From: CAVURS01 sp963834425
Lineage (GTDB): Bacteria > Actinomycetota > Actinomycetes > Actinomycetales > CAVURS01
Direction of reading: 5' to 3'
Length of the DNA: 64,000 nucleotides
NCBI GenBank assembly: GCA_963834425.1
Contig: CAWIBR010000019.1
Span: forward strand, 1-64,000
Below the pieces are notes generated by a model. That model made no database searches and was not told where the DNA came from. It saw nothing but the letters and a program-made list of their open reading frames with translations. Both the position numbers and the translations under genes were made by a program. Of this stretch, positions 51,597 through 61,156 are shown piece after piece (the first letter of the stretch is position 1; each line of letters opens with the position of its first letter).

Positions 51597-53046
51597 CTAG
51601 CGGCAGCCGCAGCCGGCCAGGATCGCGGCGGACCGGTCGATGAGCGGGACCGCCGGAGGGGTCTTGGCGGTCGGATGGCTGGCCATGAACGCGAACGCCA
51701 GCAAGCGCCCGTCGGCATCGACGACCACACCGGCCAGGGCGTTGACCCCGGCCAGGGTGCCCGTCTTGGCCCGGACCACCCCGGCGCCCCTGCGGGTCGC
51801 GACGTTGAGGAACCGCGGAGCGAGCGTGCCGGTGAAGCCCCCGATCGGCAGGCCGGCGAACATCGCCCGCAGGTCGCTGCGCTGCGACCCGGCGACCTTG
51901 GCCAGCAGGGTCGCGATGGCTCTCGAGCGGGATGAGGTCGGATCGCGCCAGTCCGCTGCCATCGGAGAGCCGGATGCCAGCAACCGGTACGCCGAGATCG
52001 GCGGCCACCCGGACGTTCTGGGCCGCCGCCCCGGCAAAGCTCCCCGCGTGGTGGCCGGCGATGGCGCCGAGCCGGGCCAGCACCTCGGCCTCGGTGTTGT
52101 CGCTCACGGTCAGCGTGTAGTCCACCAGCTGCTCGATCGTCGCCGACTGCACCGCCGCCAGCTCGGTCGCGGCGGTCGTGGCGCGCACCCGGTGCGGGAC
52201 CCCCACGACCGTGATGCCCTGCCGGGCGAGCGCCGTCGCGAAGGTCCGGGCCGCGACGAGGGACGGGTTGGCGGCCGCGGGTCGGCGCGGACCATCGGCC
52301 GCGGACGACGCCAGCCCGAGCGCCGTGATCGGCCCGATCTGGCCCGTCGTCTGGTCACTCTTGACCCACCGCGGGTTGATCGACGGACCGCTGAAGATGG
52401 AGTCATCGAAGCCGATCGAAACCCGTTGCGTACCAGCCAGTTTCAACGACGCCGCCGTCTGGGTGGCCAGGTCACCGAGACCCGCGTGGCCGTAGATCGC
52501 GGCCGGAGAACCGGCGCCGGCAGCGAGCCGGACGTCTCCCCCGCCGACCAGGATGATCTGATCGGCCGTGGAGCCGGTGACCACCTTGGTCGTCAGCCGC
52601 GCGCCGGCCCCGAGACCGGACAGGACCGACACCGCGCTGAAGATCTTGGTGGTCGACGCCGGGGTCCGGGGCGATGTCGGATAGCGCAGATAGAGCGGAC
52701 GACCGGTCGCAACGTCGATCACCTCACCGGCACCGCCCTTGCCCAGCCGCCCCATGGTGCCGGCGAGCAGCCGGGTCAGGGTGGTCGACGAGGGCAGGGG
52801 CGCGGTCGTGCTCGGGGCGGGGAGCACCTCCGCGGCCGGCGTCGTTGCCGGCCAGCCGGGCGAACTCTCGGAGCCGACCGAACCAGCCGAACCAGCCGAA
52901 GTCGGCGCTGCCGACGGCTCCCCGCCGGCGGAGGTCGACGCCGGGGTCAGGGTCAGGAAGCCCGGCACGATGTCCTCGGCGTCCGCCACGGCGTAGCCGG
53001 CCGCGAGGACCACCACCACCAGCAGGCCGACGAGCAGACGGCGCAT
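51597..53046 (-). CDS. dacB: D-alanyl-D-alanine carboxypeptidase/endopeptidase (PBP4, S13 family)
   Basis: It trims peptidoglycan stem peptides outside the membrane. An N-terminal membrane anchor (LLVGLLVVVVLAAGYAVAD) and a Ser/Thr/Pro-rich linker precede the penicillin-binding fold. The nucleophile SxxK is in PASTTKIFSA near residue 134, SxN is in LTVSDNTEAE, and the KTG triad is in VVRAKTGTLAG. SDGSGLARSDLIPL is also typical. One frameshift near 51920 splits the last domain. It is divergent from ppa over about 195 bp. Confidence 0.93.
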
Positions 53047-53242
53047 CGACCCCCCTCTCGGGTGCCCTCCAGGGATGCGAGACTCTGGTGCGGATTCGCG
53101 GCTGGGCCAGCCGGAACAGGACGGTGCACGCGCCTCGCGGACGTCGTCTGACACTATCGGCCGGGGACTCGTCGATCCGTCAGGGATCCATTGGCAATCG
53201 ATGGTCGATCGACGGGCCATCGACGGGGACGGAGGAGATTTC

Positions 53243-53792
53243 GTGGAGTTCGACGTCACGATCGAGATCCCCAAGGGACAGCGCAACAAGTACGAGGTCG
53301 ACCACAAGACCGGGCGGATCCGGCTGGACCGGATGCTCTTCACCTCGACCCGCTATCCCCATGACTACGGCTTCGTCGAGGAGACGCTCGGCGAGGACGG
53401 CGACCCGCTCGACGCCTTGGTCCTGCTGGAGGAGCCGACCTTCCCGGGCTGCCTGATTCGCTGCCGGGCGATCGGGATGTTCCGGATGACCGACGAGGCC
53501 GGCGGGGACGACAAGGTCCTCTGCGTGCCCTCGACCGATCCCCGGATGGAGCACCTGCGCGACATCATCCACGTGCCCGAGTTCGACAAGCTCGAGATCC
53601 GGCACTTCTTCGAGGTCTACAAGGACCTCGAGCCGGGCAAGTCGGTCGAGGGTGCGACCTGGGTCGGCCGGTTCGAGGCCGAGGAGGAGATCCGGCGTTC
53701 GTACGCGCGAGAGATCGAGCACCTCGCCCAGCAAGCGGCGGCCGAGGCGGCCGAAGCAGCCCAAGCGGCGCGGGTCGGCCAGCGCGGACTAG
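53243..53792 (+). CDS. ppa: Inorganic pyrophosphatase
   Basis: It hydrolyses pyrophosphate to drive biosynthesis. The GTG at 53243 follows a GGAGGAGA site and gives VEFDVTIEIPKGQRNKYEVD. The family I signature with metal-binding aspartates is EDGDPLDALVLL, and the rest includes TRYPHDYGFVEETLG and PEFDKLEIRHFFEVYKDLEP. The C-terminus is a short Ala/Glu helix; a probable one-base error near 53770 would give the end SASAD at 53792. Convergent and overlapping at the stops with the NlpC/P60 gene. Confidence 0.95.
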
Positions 53793-55045
53793 GGGCGGCC
53801 GGCGTACGGCATCAGGCCGTACCGCCAGATCGAGGAGATTCGCACCTGCGCGCCGGTGTGCGGCGCCTCGATCATCTCGCCGTGACCGATGTAGATCGCG
53901 ACGTGGTGGATCGAGCCCGGGTTCGAGGTGTTGGTCGCGAAGAAGACCAGGTCTCCCGGGCGGGCCTGCGAAACCGGCACGTGATGGGTCTCGGCGTACT
54001 GGGCCACCGAATAGTGCGGCAGGTAGACGCCCGCGTGCTGCCAGGCCCGCATGGTCAGGCCGGAGCAGTCGAAACGGGCCGGGCCGGCGGCGGCCCACTC
54101 GTACCACTTGCCGAGCTGGGACCGGGCGTAGGCCACAGCGATCCGCCCACCGGCCGCCGTGCCGTACGACGCACCGCCGCCACCGCCACCGCCACCGCCG
54201 CCACCGCCGCCGCTGTTGGCGGCCGCGCGCTCGGCGGCCAGCCGGGCCGCCCGCGCCGCCGCCTCGGCCTTGGCCTTGGCGATACCGGCCTGGCGCTGCT
54301 TGGCCAGGGCGATCGAGATCCGCTGCAAGTGGGCGAGCTGGGCGACCAGCTTGGTCTGCTCAGCAGCGACGGCCTTCTGCTGGGCCGCCGCGGCGTTGGC
54401 CTGAGCCTGGGCGGTGGCCTTGGCGGCGGCAGCGGCAGCCGCGGCGGCCTGCTGGCGGGCCAGCGCGACGGCGGCCTTCTGCTGGAGCAGCCCGGCGATG
54501 ACCTTGGTGTTGCTGGCGTTGGCCAGGGTCTGCTGACGCAGGGCCCCGACGACCTGAAGACCGGCGGCACGCTCGAGCACCTGGTTCGGGTCGCCCGAGC
54601 TGATGATCGCGGCCAGGTCGCCCATGCCGCCGTTCATGTAGGCCTCGGCGGCCAGCTTGCCGATCTGGGTCTGCGCGGCACCGGCCTTGGCGGCGGCGGC
54701 GGCGGCTGCCGCCTGCGCCGTCTTGGCCGAGGCGGCGGCCTGGGCCAGCAGATCCTCGGCGTTGTTGTAGGCCTCGGCCGCAGCCTCGGCGCGGTCCTGC
54801 GCGGCCTGTAGCCGGTCGGCGGCCTGGGCGAGCTGGACCTGGATGGCCTTGACCTGAGCCGCCTTGCTGGCGGCCGCCGCCTTGGCGGCGGCAACGCGGT
54901 GCTTGGAGGGGTAGACCGGGTGCGCATCGGCCGGCATCGACGAGGCCAGCAACGAGCCCAGGACGAGGGCGGCGAGCGCAGCCGACGCGCGAGCCGACCA
55001 ACGGCGGGGCGCGCCGGTGGTGGCGGGCCGGGTCGGATGCGACAT
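53789..55045 (-). CDS. Secreted NlpC/P60 peptidoglycan endopeptidase with coiled-coil stalk
   Basis: Start MSHPTRPATTGAPRRWSARA gives a signal peptide (ALAALVLGSLLASSMPADAH). A long Ala-rich coiled coil (residues ~45-270, with QIGKLAAEAYMNGGMGDLAA in the middle) leads through a 13-Gly linker to a C-terminal NlpC/P60 domain. Its catalytic Cys is in ARFDCSGLTMRAW and the His in SIHHVAIYIGHGEMIEAPH. This is the RipA-type architecture used in daughter-cell separation. The usual PYxWGG before the Cys is WYEWAAA here. No frameshift. Confidence 0.93.
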   Translation of the reverse strand: MSHPTRPATTGAPRRWSARASAALAALVLGSLLASSMPADAHPVYPSKHRVAAAKAAAASKAAQVKAIQVQLAQAADRLQAAQDRAEAAAEAYNNAEDLLAQAAASAKTAQAAAAAAAAKAGAAQTQIGKLAAEAYMNGGMGDLAAIISSGDPNQVLERAAGLQVVGALRQQTLANASNTKVIAGLLQQKAAVALARQQAAAAAAAAAKATAQAQANAAAAQQKAVAAEQTKLVAQLAHLQRISIALAKQRQAGIAKAKAEAAARAARLAAERAAANSGGGGGGGGGGGGGASYGTAAGGRIAVAYARSQLGKWYEWAAAGPARFDCSGLTMRAWQHAGVYLPHYSVAQYAETHHVPVSQARPGDLVFFATNTSNPGSIHHVAIYIGHGEMIEAPHTGAQVRISSIWRYGLMPYAGRP

Positions 55046-55465
55046 CGGGGCCTCTCGGTCAGGCTCCCTGGCGTTCTGATCCCCTGGATTCCCAGGACAC
55101 CGTGACGCTACGGGAGCGCGAAAACACACTGTGGTGTGAGTGCGCGACCGAGGTTAACCAGAGAACTGCCCTTTGGGAACAGGAGTCACAGGAGTCCCAC
55201 GCGGATCATGACGACGGCAAAGCCGCAGGTCACGTAGCCACGCGGAATGACACCAATGTTTTTTCCCAGGTCATTGTCGAGTTGTCGGGCGCGGCGCCGA
55301 CGCCGCCGCGCAGCCGGATTCTGGGCAAAGTTTTTTCGGCCCGAGCGTCCATCAGATGGACCAAATGGGTGATCCGAGCGATGTCACACCAGTAACACCA
55401 GTCTCAGCGGCCCCAGATTTCGGAGGTCTCCAGGGCCGGCGATCGCGGGTGAGGCAGGCGGTCGG
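55046..55465. other. 420-bp gene-free stretch upstream of the NlpC/P60 gene
   Basis: No ORF of note. It contains two T6 tracts in related contexts (CCAATGTTTTTTCCC at 55253; GGGCAAAGTTTTTTCGG at 55323), a short hairpin CCTGG-GAAT-CCAGG on the minus strand (about 55082-55098), and CGAGTTGTC at 55278, the half-site of the MarR operator at 58918. Probably a long 5' leader and promoter of the hydrolase gene; no known riboswitch was recognised. Confidence 0.4.
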
Positions 55466-56764
<1,299 letters not shown>

Positions 56765-56807
56765 GGGGGCGAGGCTATCTGGCGCGGGGGCGCGTTCCCA
56801 GCGCGGC

Positions 56808-58070
56808 TCAGGCCGGTACGACGAGTCCCTCGGTGAGCAGCTGCCGGGCCAACCCGAGGTCGTCGGACCCGTTGGCGCTCTGAGGCGTCGGCAGGTCGCC
56901 GACCCGGTGGCCCGCTCCGTCCAACAGCGCGACCAGCGCCGGCCGGTCCGTCGCCGGGCGGCTCACCGCGCCGACGCTGGTGACCAGCCGGACCGTCGGG
57001 TGGCCGTCGGCCCGGGCGCCGTCCTCGATGCGGGCCTGGGCGTGGCGGCGCAGCCGGATCCTCGTGTCGGCGCTGAGGCCGTTGATCGCATCGAGCTGGG
57101 CGAGTGGGCCGAGGGGCTCCGGCCGGGTGGTGCGGTCGGCCCGGCGGCGTACGGCGTTGGCCGCGTCGCTGCCGGTCGCCGTCGCCAACCGGTCGATCAG
57201 CGCCTTGACGGTGAGGTCGAGCTCGCTCTGCAACTCGGCCGGGTCGGCCGTGGCGGCGCCGATCGGCAACGACTCCCGCAGCGCGGGCGAGTCGGCGGCG
57301 AGAGCGACCAGCGCCTGCACCAGGTCGTAGCGGGTGGTCGCGTGCATCCCGATGGTCAGGTGAATGGTCGTCTCGCCGAGCGCCTCAGCGCTGTGCAGCC
57401 AGCCGCGGGGCAGATAGAGCGCATCGCCCGGCCGCAGGACCGTGTCGATCACCGGCGGCTCCTGGGCGCGAGCCTTCACGGCGGCGCGGTGGTCGGTCCA
57501 GGGCTGGTCGGCGAGCGGGTGCTCGTGCACCGGGGCGTGGATGGTCCAGCGCTTCTCACCGGAGACCTGCAGGACCAGGACGTCGTGGACGTCGTAGTGC
57601 GCGTCGAAGCCCTGGTTCTCGGCCGGCGTGACATAAGCGTTGACCTGCACGGGGTGCCCCAGGTCGGTGCTCAGCTGCTGGCTGAAGTCGATCAGCGGCG
57701 GCCAGATCCGGTGCAGGCCCTGGAGCACCAGCGTGGCGCCCTGGCCGAACAGCGCCAGCACCTTGTCGTCGGCGACCTGGTCGCCGACGCTCGCACCGAG
57801 GCCGCCCCCGCGGGTGAAGTCGGCGGCGCCGAGCACCCGGCCCTGCTTGGCCAGCCGCAGGAACGGCGTCCGGAGGCCACGCTCGCTGAGCAGCTCATCG
57901 ACCGCGGCCGGGTTGAGCAGATCGGCGAAGTCCCGCGGCAGCGTCGCGGCGGGTGAGAGCAGCGGTCGCTGGGACCAGTACGTCGCAGCGAACTCCTCCG
58001 GCGTCACGCTCAGGCAGCGCGCGAGGGCGGGGCGGCCGTCGCCGACCGCCCCGCCTCCCGTCGTACTCAT
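56808..58070 (-). CDS. JmjC/cupin_4 2-oxoglutarate-dependent oxygenase (RoxA/YcfD-like)
   Basis: Members of this family hydroxylate protein side chains (E. coli YcfD acts on an Arg of ribosomal protein uL16). The 420-residue frame is intact. The iron-binding triad is the HxD of FDAHYDVHDVLVLQVSGEKR (about residues 158 and 160) and the distal His of LPRGWLHSAEALGETTIHLT (about 223). The N-terminus ATYWSQRPLLSPAATLPRDF and the C-terminal winged-helix-like part fit cupin_4 proteins. It begins 15 bp after the Asp/Gly/Ala repeat peptide gene, which suggests that peptide as its substrate (inference). Confidence 0.85.
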   Translation of the reverse strand: MSTTGGGAVGDGRPALARCLSVTPEEFAATYWSQRPLLSPAATLPRDFADLLNPAAVDELLSERGLRTPFLRLAKQGRVLGAADFTRGGGLGASVGDQVADDKVLALFGQGATLVLQGLHRIWPPLIDFSQQLSTDLGHPVQVNAYVTPAENQGFDAHYDVHDVLVLQVSGEKRWTIHAPVHEHPLADQPWTDHRAAVKARAQEPPVIDTVLRPGDALYLPRGWLHSAEALGETTIHLTIGMHATTRYDLVQALVALAADSPALRESLPIGAATADPAELQSELDLTVKALIDRLATATGSDAANAVRRRADRTTRPEPLGPLAQLDAINGLSADTRIRLRRHAQARIEDGARADGHPTVRLVTSVGAVSRPATDRPALVALLDGAGHRVGDLPTPQSANGSDDLGLARQLLTEGLVVPA

Positions 58071-58085
58071 CTGTGTGCGGCTGGC

Positions 58086-58412
58086 TCAGGCCGAGCCGTC
58101 CGCGCCGCCGTCGTGTCCGGCGCCACCGTCAGCTCCGCCGTCCGCGCCGCCGTCGTGGCCGCCCGGGTTCGCGCCGCCGTCGGCCGGACCCTCGGCGCCG
58201 CCATCGGCTCCACCGTCGGCGCCTGCATCGGCTCCACCATCGGCACCACCGTCAGCCCCGCCATCGGCGCCACCGTCGGCACCACCGTCATGGCCCGCGC
58301 CGCCGTCGGCTCCGCCGTCCGCGCCACCGTCGTGGCCGCCCGGGTTGGCGCCACCGTCAGCCGGACCCTCGTTCGGGTCGGTCCCAGTCGAATCAGTGTC
58401 ATCGAGCGACAT
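58086..58412 (-). CDS. Asp/Gly/Ala repeat peptide, candidate oxygenase substrate
   Basis: A 108-residue protein with a 14-residue leader-like start (MSLDDTDSTGTDPN) followed only by D, G, A, H, N, P and E residues in a DGGA period of four. A 33-residue block (residues 15-47) is repeated exactly at 74-106, with a pure GGAD run between. It has 22 Asp, 2 Glu, 4 His and no Lys, Arg or Cys, and is expected to be disordered and very acidic. A strong AAGGAGG site lies 5 nt before the ATG. No signal peptide. The arrangement (short repetitive peptide, then oxygenase) resembles a RiPP precursor plus tailoring enzyme. Confidence 0.7.
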   Translation of the reverse strand: MSLDDTDSTGTDPNEGPADGGANPGGHDGGADGGADGGAGHDGGADGGADGGADGGADGGADAGADGGADGGAEGPADGGANPGGHDGGADGGADGGAGHDGGADGSA

Positions 58413-58482
58413 GGCGCCCTCCTTCTCGCGTTGGATGTTCTGACCCTAGGAGGCCGGGCCGCGGAGCGCACCCCCGCCCGGG

Positions 58483-58869
58483 TCAGGCGATCCACGGCGG
58501 TACGCCGCGGCTGGTCTCTTCGCCGGGCACCGTCACGGTTGCATCGCCCCGGCCGCAGACGATCAGCCGGCTGGTCGTGGTGGCCGTGATCTGCCGCCGA
58601 CGCACCGGCCGGGAGGACGACGGCGTCACCGGCAGCCAGCCCGAGGCGTCGTCGTCGCCGACGGCGATGGCGACCGCTCCCTCGATGACGGTCCACAGCT
58701 GCTCGCTGGCGAAGACGTGGACCGGGCCTTGCTGGCCGGCGCGCATCTCGACCTGCCACATGCTCAGGGCCTCGCTTCCGCCCTGGGTCGGCGACGCGAG
58801 GGTCGTCATGACGGCGTTCGGCGTTTCGGTCCGTCGCGCCTCGCCCTGATGAATGACGGTGGGAGTCAT
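58483..58869 (-). CDS. Small cupin-domain protein
   Basis: A single-domain cupin: WQVEMRAGQQGPVHVFASEQ and LWTVIEGAVAIAVGD form cupin motif 1. After two compensating frameshifts (about 58650 and 58590) GLAAGDAVVLPAGA and RQITATTTSRLIVCG form motif 2. Likely a small-molecule-binding or dioxygenase-like protein. It is divergent from a MarR regulator with a perfect palindromic operator between them, so it is probably the regulated target. Confidence 0.8.
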   Translation of the reverse strand: MTPTVIHQGEARRTETPNAVMTTLASPTQGGSEALSMWQVEMRAGQQGPVHVFASEQLWTVIEGAVAIAVGDDDASGWLPVTPSSSRPVRRRQITATTTSRLIVCGRGDATVTVPGEETSRGVPPWIA

Positions 58870-58917
58870 GGCAGCGTCCTCTCGGCTCCTGGGGTCGGTT
58901 GATTCCGTGAGCGTACA

Positions 58918-58943
58918 GTTTAGACAACTCGAGTTGTCTAAAC
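58918..58943. promoter_or_regulatory. 26-bp perfect palindromic operator
   Basis: GTTTAGACAACTC (58918-58930) is followed immediately by its exact reverse complement to 58943. It lies in the divergent promoter region between the cupin gene (start 58869) and the marR gene (start 58969), the standard place for an autoregulating MarR-family operator. Confidence 0.88.
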
Positions 58944-58968
58944 GTGAGACCGCAGCAGAGGAGGACCG

Positions 58969-59466
58969 ATGCTCGACAATGGCGCCGTGCCCACATCGCG
59001 TCATGGCTTCGAGCTCCCGCTCCTGCTGCTCGGGGCCTTCCGGGCCTCGATCGACCGGCTGCACGAGGAGCTCGCCGCGGACGGCCATCCGGACGTCCGG
59101 GCGATCCACGGGTTCGCCCTGCAGGCGATCGGCCCGCACGGCGTGAGCATCAGCGAGCTCGGTCGCCGGCTCGGCGTCAGCAAGCAAGCGGCCGCCAAGA
59201 CCGCCGCCACGCTCGAACGAATCGGGTACGCCGCGCGGCGGGCCTCAGAAACCGACGCCCGCGCGTGGCTGCTGCACCGCACCGAGCGCGGCGAGGAGAT
59301 GCTGCACCTCAGCGCGGCCAGCTTCGCGCGGGAGCGGCGGCGGTTGGTTGGTCAGCTCGGCGCCGCCCGGGTCGCTGCCCTGGAAGACGATCTCGAAGAG
59401 CTGGCGGGTGGCGCTTCCCGGACCGGTTTGGCTGCGTTGTCCGACCTGCCCGGCTGGCTCGGCTGA
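58969..59466 (+). CDS. MarR-family transcriptional regulator
   Basis: A 165-residue winged-helix regulator. The recognition region is GVSISELGRRLGVSKQAAAK with TAATLERIGYAARRASETDA and the wing WLLHRTERGEEML. Flanking helices for dimerisation are at both ends. It starts 26 bp from the palindromic operator and probably represses itself and the divergent cupin gene. Ligand unknown. No frameshift. Confidence 0.9.
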   Translation: MLDNGAVPTSRHGFELPLLLLGAFRASIDRLHEELAADGHPDVRAIHGFALQAIGPHGVSISELGRRLGVSKQAAAKTAATLERIGYAARRASETDARAWLLHRTERGEEMLHLSAASFARERRRLVGQLGAARVAALEDDLEELAGGASRTGLAALSDLPGWLG

Positions 59467-59499
59467 CCGTAACGCCGACCAGCCGACCCGGAGCGAGAG

Positions 59500-60336
59500 T
59501 CAGGCCGCGGCGAGGGCGGCCAGCACCTCGGAGCACCCCGCGTCGACCCGCAGGGTTGCGAGGTCGTCCCCACGGGTCGGGCCGCGGTTGATGATCCCGA
59601 TCGGGATTCCGCGCCGGTGGGCGGCCCGAACGAACCGCAGCCCGGACATGACGGTCAGCGACGACCCGGCCACCAGCAGCGCCTCGGCGTCCTCGACCAG
59701 GGAGTAGCAGAGCTCGACCCGCTCCTTCGGGACGTTTTCGCCGAAGAAGACGACGTCGGGTTTCAACACCCCGCCGCAGGCCTCGCACGGGACGACAACG
59801 AAGCTCTCGATGCCGTCCACGACGGCGTCCCCGTCGGGAGCGATGTCGGGCGAGATCCCTTGTCCGAAGCCGGGGTTCGCCGTCTCGAGCCGCTCATGCA
59901 GGCGCAGCCGGTCGGTCCGCTCGTGACAGTCCAGGCAGATGACCAGGCTGATCCGGCCGTGCAGGTCGACCACCTGACGACTGCCCGCAGCCTCGTGCAG
60001 GCCATCGACGTTCTGGGTGATCAGCGCCGTCAACCGACCCGAACGCTCCATCGCGGCCAGGGCCCGATGCCCCGGGTTGGGGTCGGCCCGATGCAGGAGG
60101 CGCCAGCCGATGTGACTCCGCGCCCAATACCGTTGCTGGGCAAGGGGTCCCGAGCAGAACTCGGCGTACGTCATCGGGGTGCGTTTGGGCGACAGCGGTC
60201 CGCGATAGTCCGGGATGCCCGAGTCGGTGGACAGACCCGCCCCGGTCAGGACGAGGGGACGACGCCGGCCCAGCAGGCGGATCAGGTCGCAGGCGTCGCC
60301 GAGGGCCACCGGCGAGGTGACTGAGGTCTCGAGCAC
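59500..60336 (-). CDS. NAD-dependent protein deacylase (sirtuin)
   Basis: It removes acyl groups from lysines using NAD. Motifs: LVLTGAGLSTDSGIPDYRGP (residues ~28-48), ITQNVDGLHEAAGSRQVVDL with the catalytic His in DLHGRISLVICLDC, zinc cysteines CLDC and CEAC, LKPDVVFFGENVPKERVELC and LLVAGSSLTVMSGLRFV. The intact 278-residue frame resembles class II (SIRT4-like) sirtuins common in actinobacteria. It converges with the marR gene. Confidence 0.93.
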   Translation of the reverse strand: MLETSVTSPVALGDACDLIRLLGRRRPLVLTGAGLSTDSGIPDYRGPLSPKRTPMTYAEFCSGPLAQQRYWARSHIGWRLLHRADPNPGHRALAAMERSGRLTALITQNVDGLHEAAGSRQVVDLHGRISLVICLDCHERTDRLRLHERLETANPGFGQGISPDIAPDGDAVVDGIESFVVVPCEACGGVLKPDVVFFGENVPKERVELCYSLVEDAEALLVAGSSLTVMSGLRFVRAAHRRGIPIGIINRGPTRGDDLATLRVDAGCSEVLAALAAA

Positions 60337-60446
60337 CCCGCCAGGCTACGTCGCCCGGCGCGGTCCCGGTGGCGGCTGTCGGAGGCCTGGGCCACGATCG
60401 GACTGCCCACCCGGGTGGAGCTCGGCCGACCGAGAAAGGATGCGCC

Positions 60447-61026
60447 GTGACTGAGGTGCTGCTGTTCCATCATGTGCGAGGACTGACCCCAGGCGTCCGC
60501 GAGTTCGGCGACCGGCTGACCGCCGCCGGGCACACCGTCCACGTGCCGGACCTGTTCGAGGGCCGGGTCTTCGACAGCATCGGGTCCGGCTCGGCCTACG
60601 TCCAGGAGATCGGCTTCGACGAGATCATGGCGCGCGGGCGGGCGATCGCTGAGGAGCTGCCGAGCGACCTGGTCTACGCCGGGATCTCCCTCGGTGTGGT
60701 CCCGGCCCAGATGCTCGCCCAGACCCGAGCCGGGGCCCGCGGCGCGCTGCTCCTCGAGGCCTGCCTGCCGCCGTCGGAGTTCGGCGGCGCGTGGCCGGCG
60801 GGCGTGCCGGTGCAGATCCACGGGATGGACGCCGACGACTTCTTCGCGGGCGAGGGTGACCTCGAGGCGGCTCGCGGCATTGGTCGAGGAGACGCCCGAT
60901 GCGGAGCTCTTCCTCTACCGCGGTGACCAGCACCTCTTCACCGACAGCAGCCTCCCGTCGTACGACGAAGGGGCGGCCACCCTGCTCACCGATCGCGTCC
61001 TCGCGTTCCTCGCGGCCGTCGGTTAG
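60447..61026 (+). CDS. Dienelactone hydrolase-like alpha/beta hydrolase
   Basis: The GTG at 60447 follows GAGAAAGG. The fold markers are VLLFHHVRGLTPGVREFGDR, LTAAGHTVHVPDLFEGR, the nucleophile elbow VYAGISLGVVPAQM (Ser where classical dienelactone hydrolases have Cys) and the catalytic His in YRGDQHLFTDSSLPSYD. A frameshift near 60880 is the only break. Length of about 192 residues is normal. Substrate unknown. Confidence 0.85.
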
Positions 61027-61156
61027 GCCAGCGACCGGACTCCTTCAAGCGGGCACCACGACGTTCCCCGTAGGGGCGAGCCGACGGCCGATGCTGGATG
61101 CTGGGGTCAACGACGTTGCCCACGCTGTCGCTCGACGGCCGGCCAGGAAGGGACCG

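Noticed and set aside
55046..55465. Possible c-di-AMP (ydaO-type) riboswitch upstream of the NlpC/P60 gene
   Set aside because: Such riboswitches often precede cell-wall hydrolases in actinobacteria, but the conserved core could not be recognised by eye. A covariance search would decide.
58086..58412. RTX-type calcium-binding repeat
   Set aside because: The period is four (DGGA), not the GGxGxDxUx nonapeptide; hydrophobic positions are absent and there is no type I secretion gene nearby.
58113..58589. Open plus-strand frame across the Asp/Gly/Ala repeat, giving a GATVG-type hydrophobic repeat protein
   Set aside because: It is the mirror of the repeat gene, starts at a GTG without a ribosome site, and the minus strand has a strong AAGGAGG correctly spaced from an ATG.
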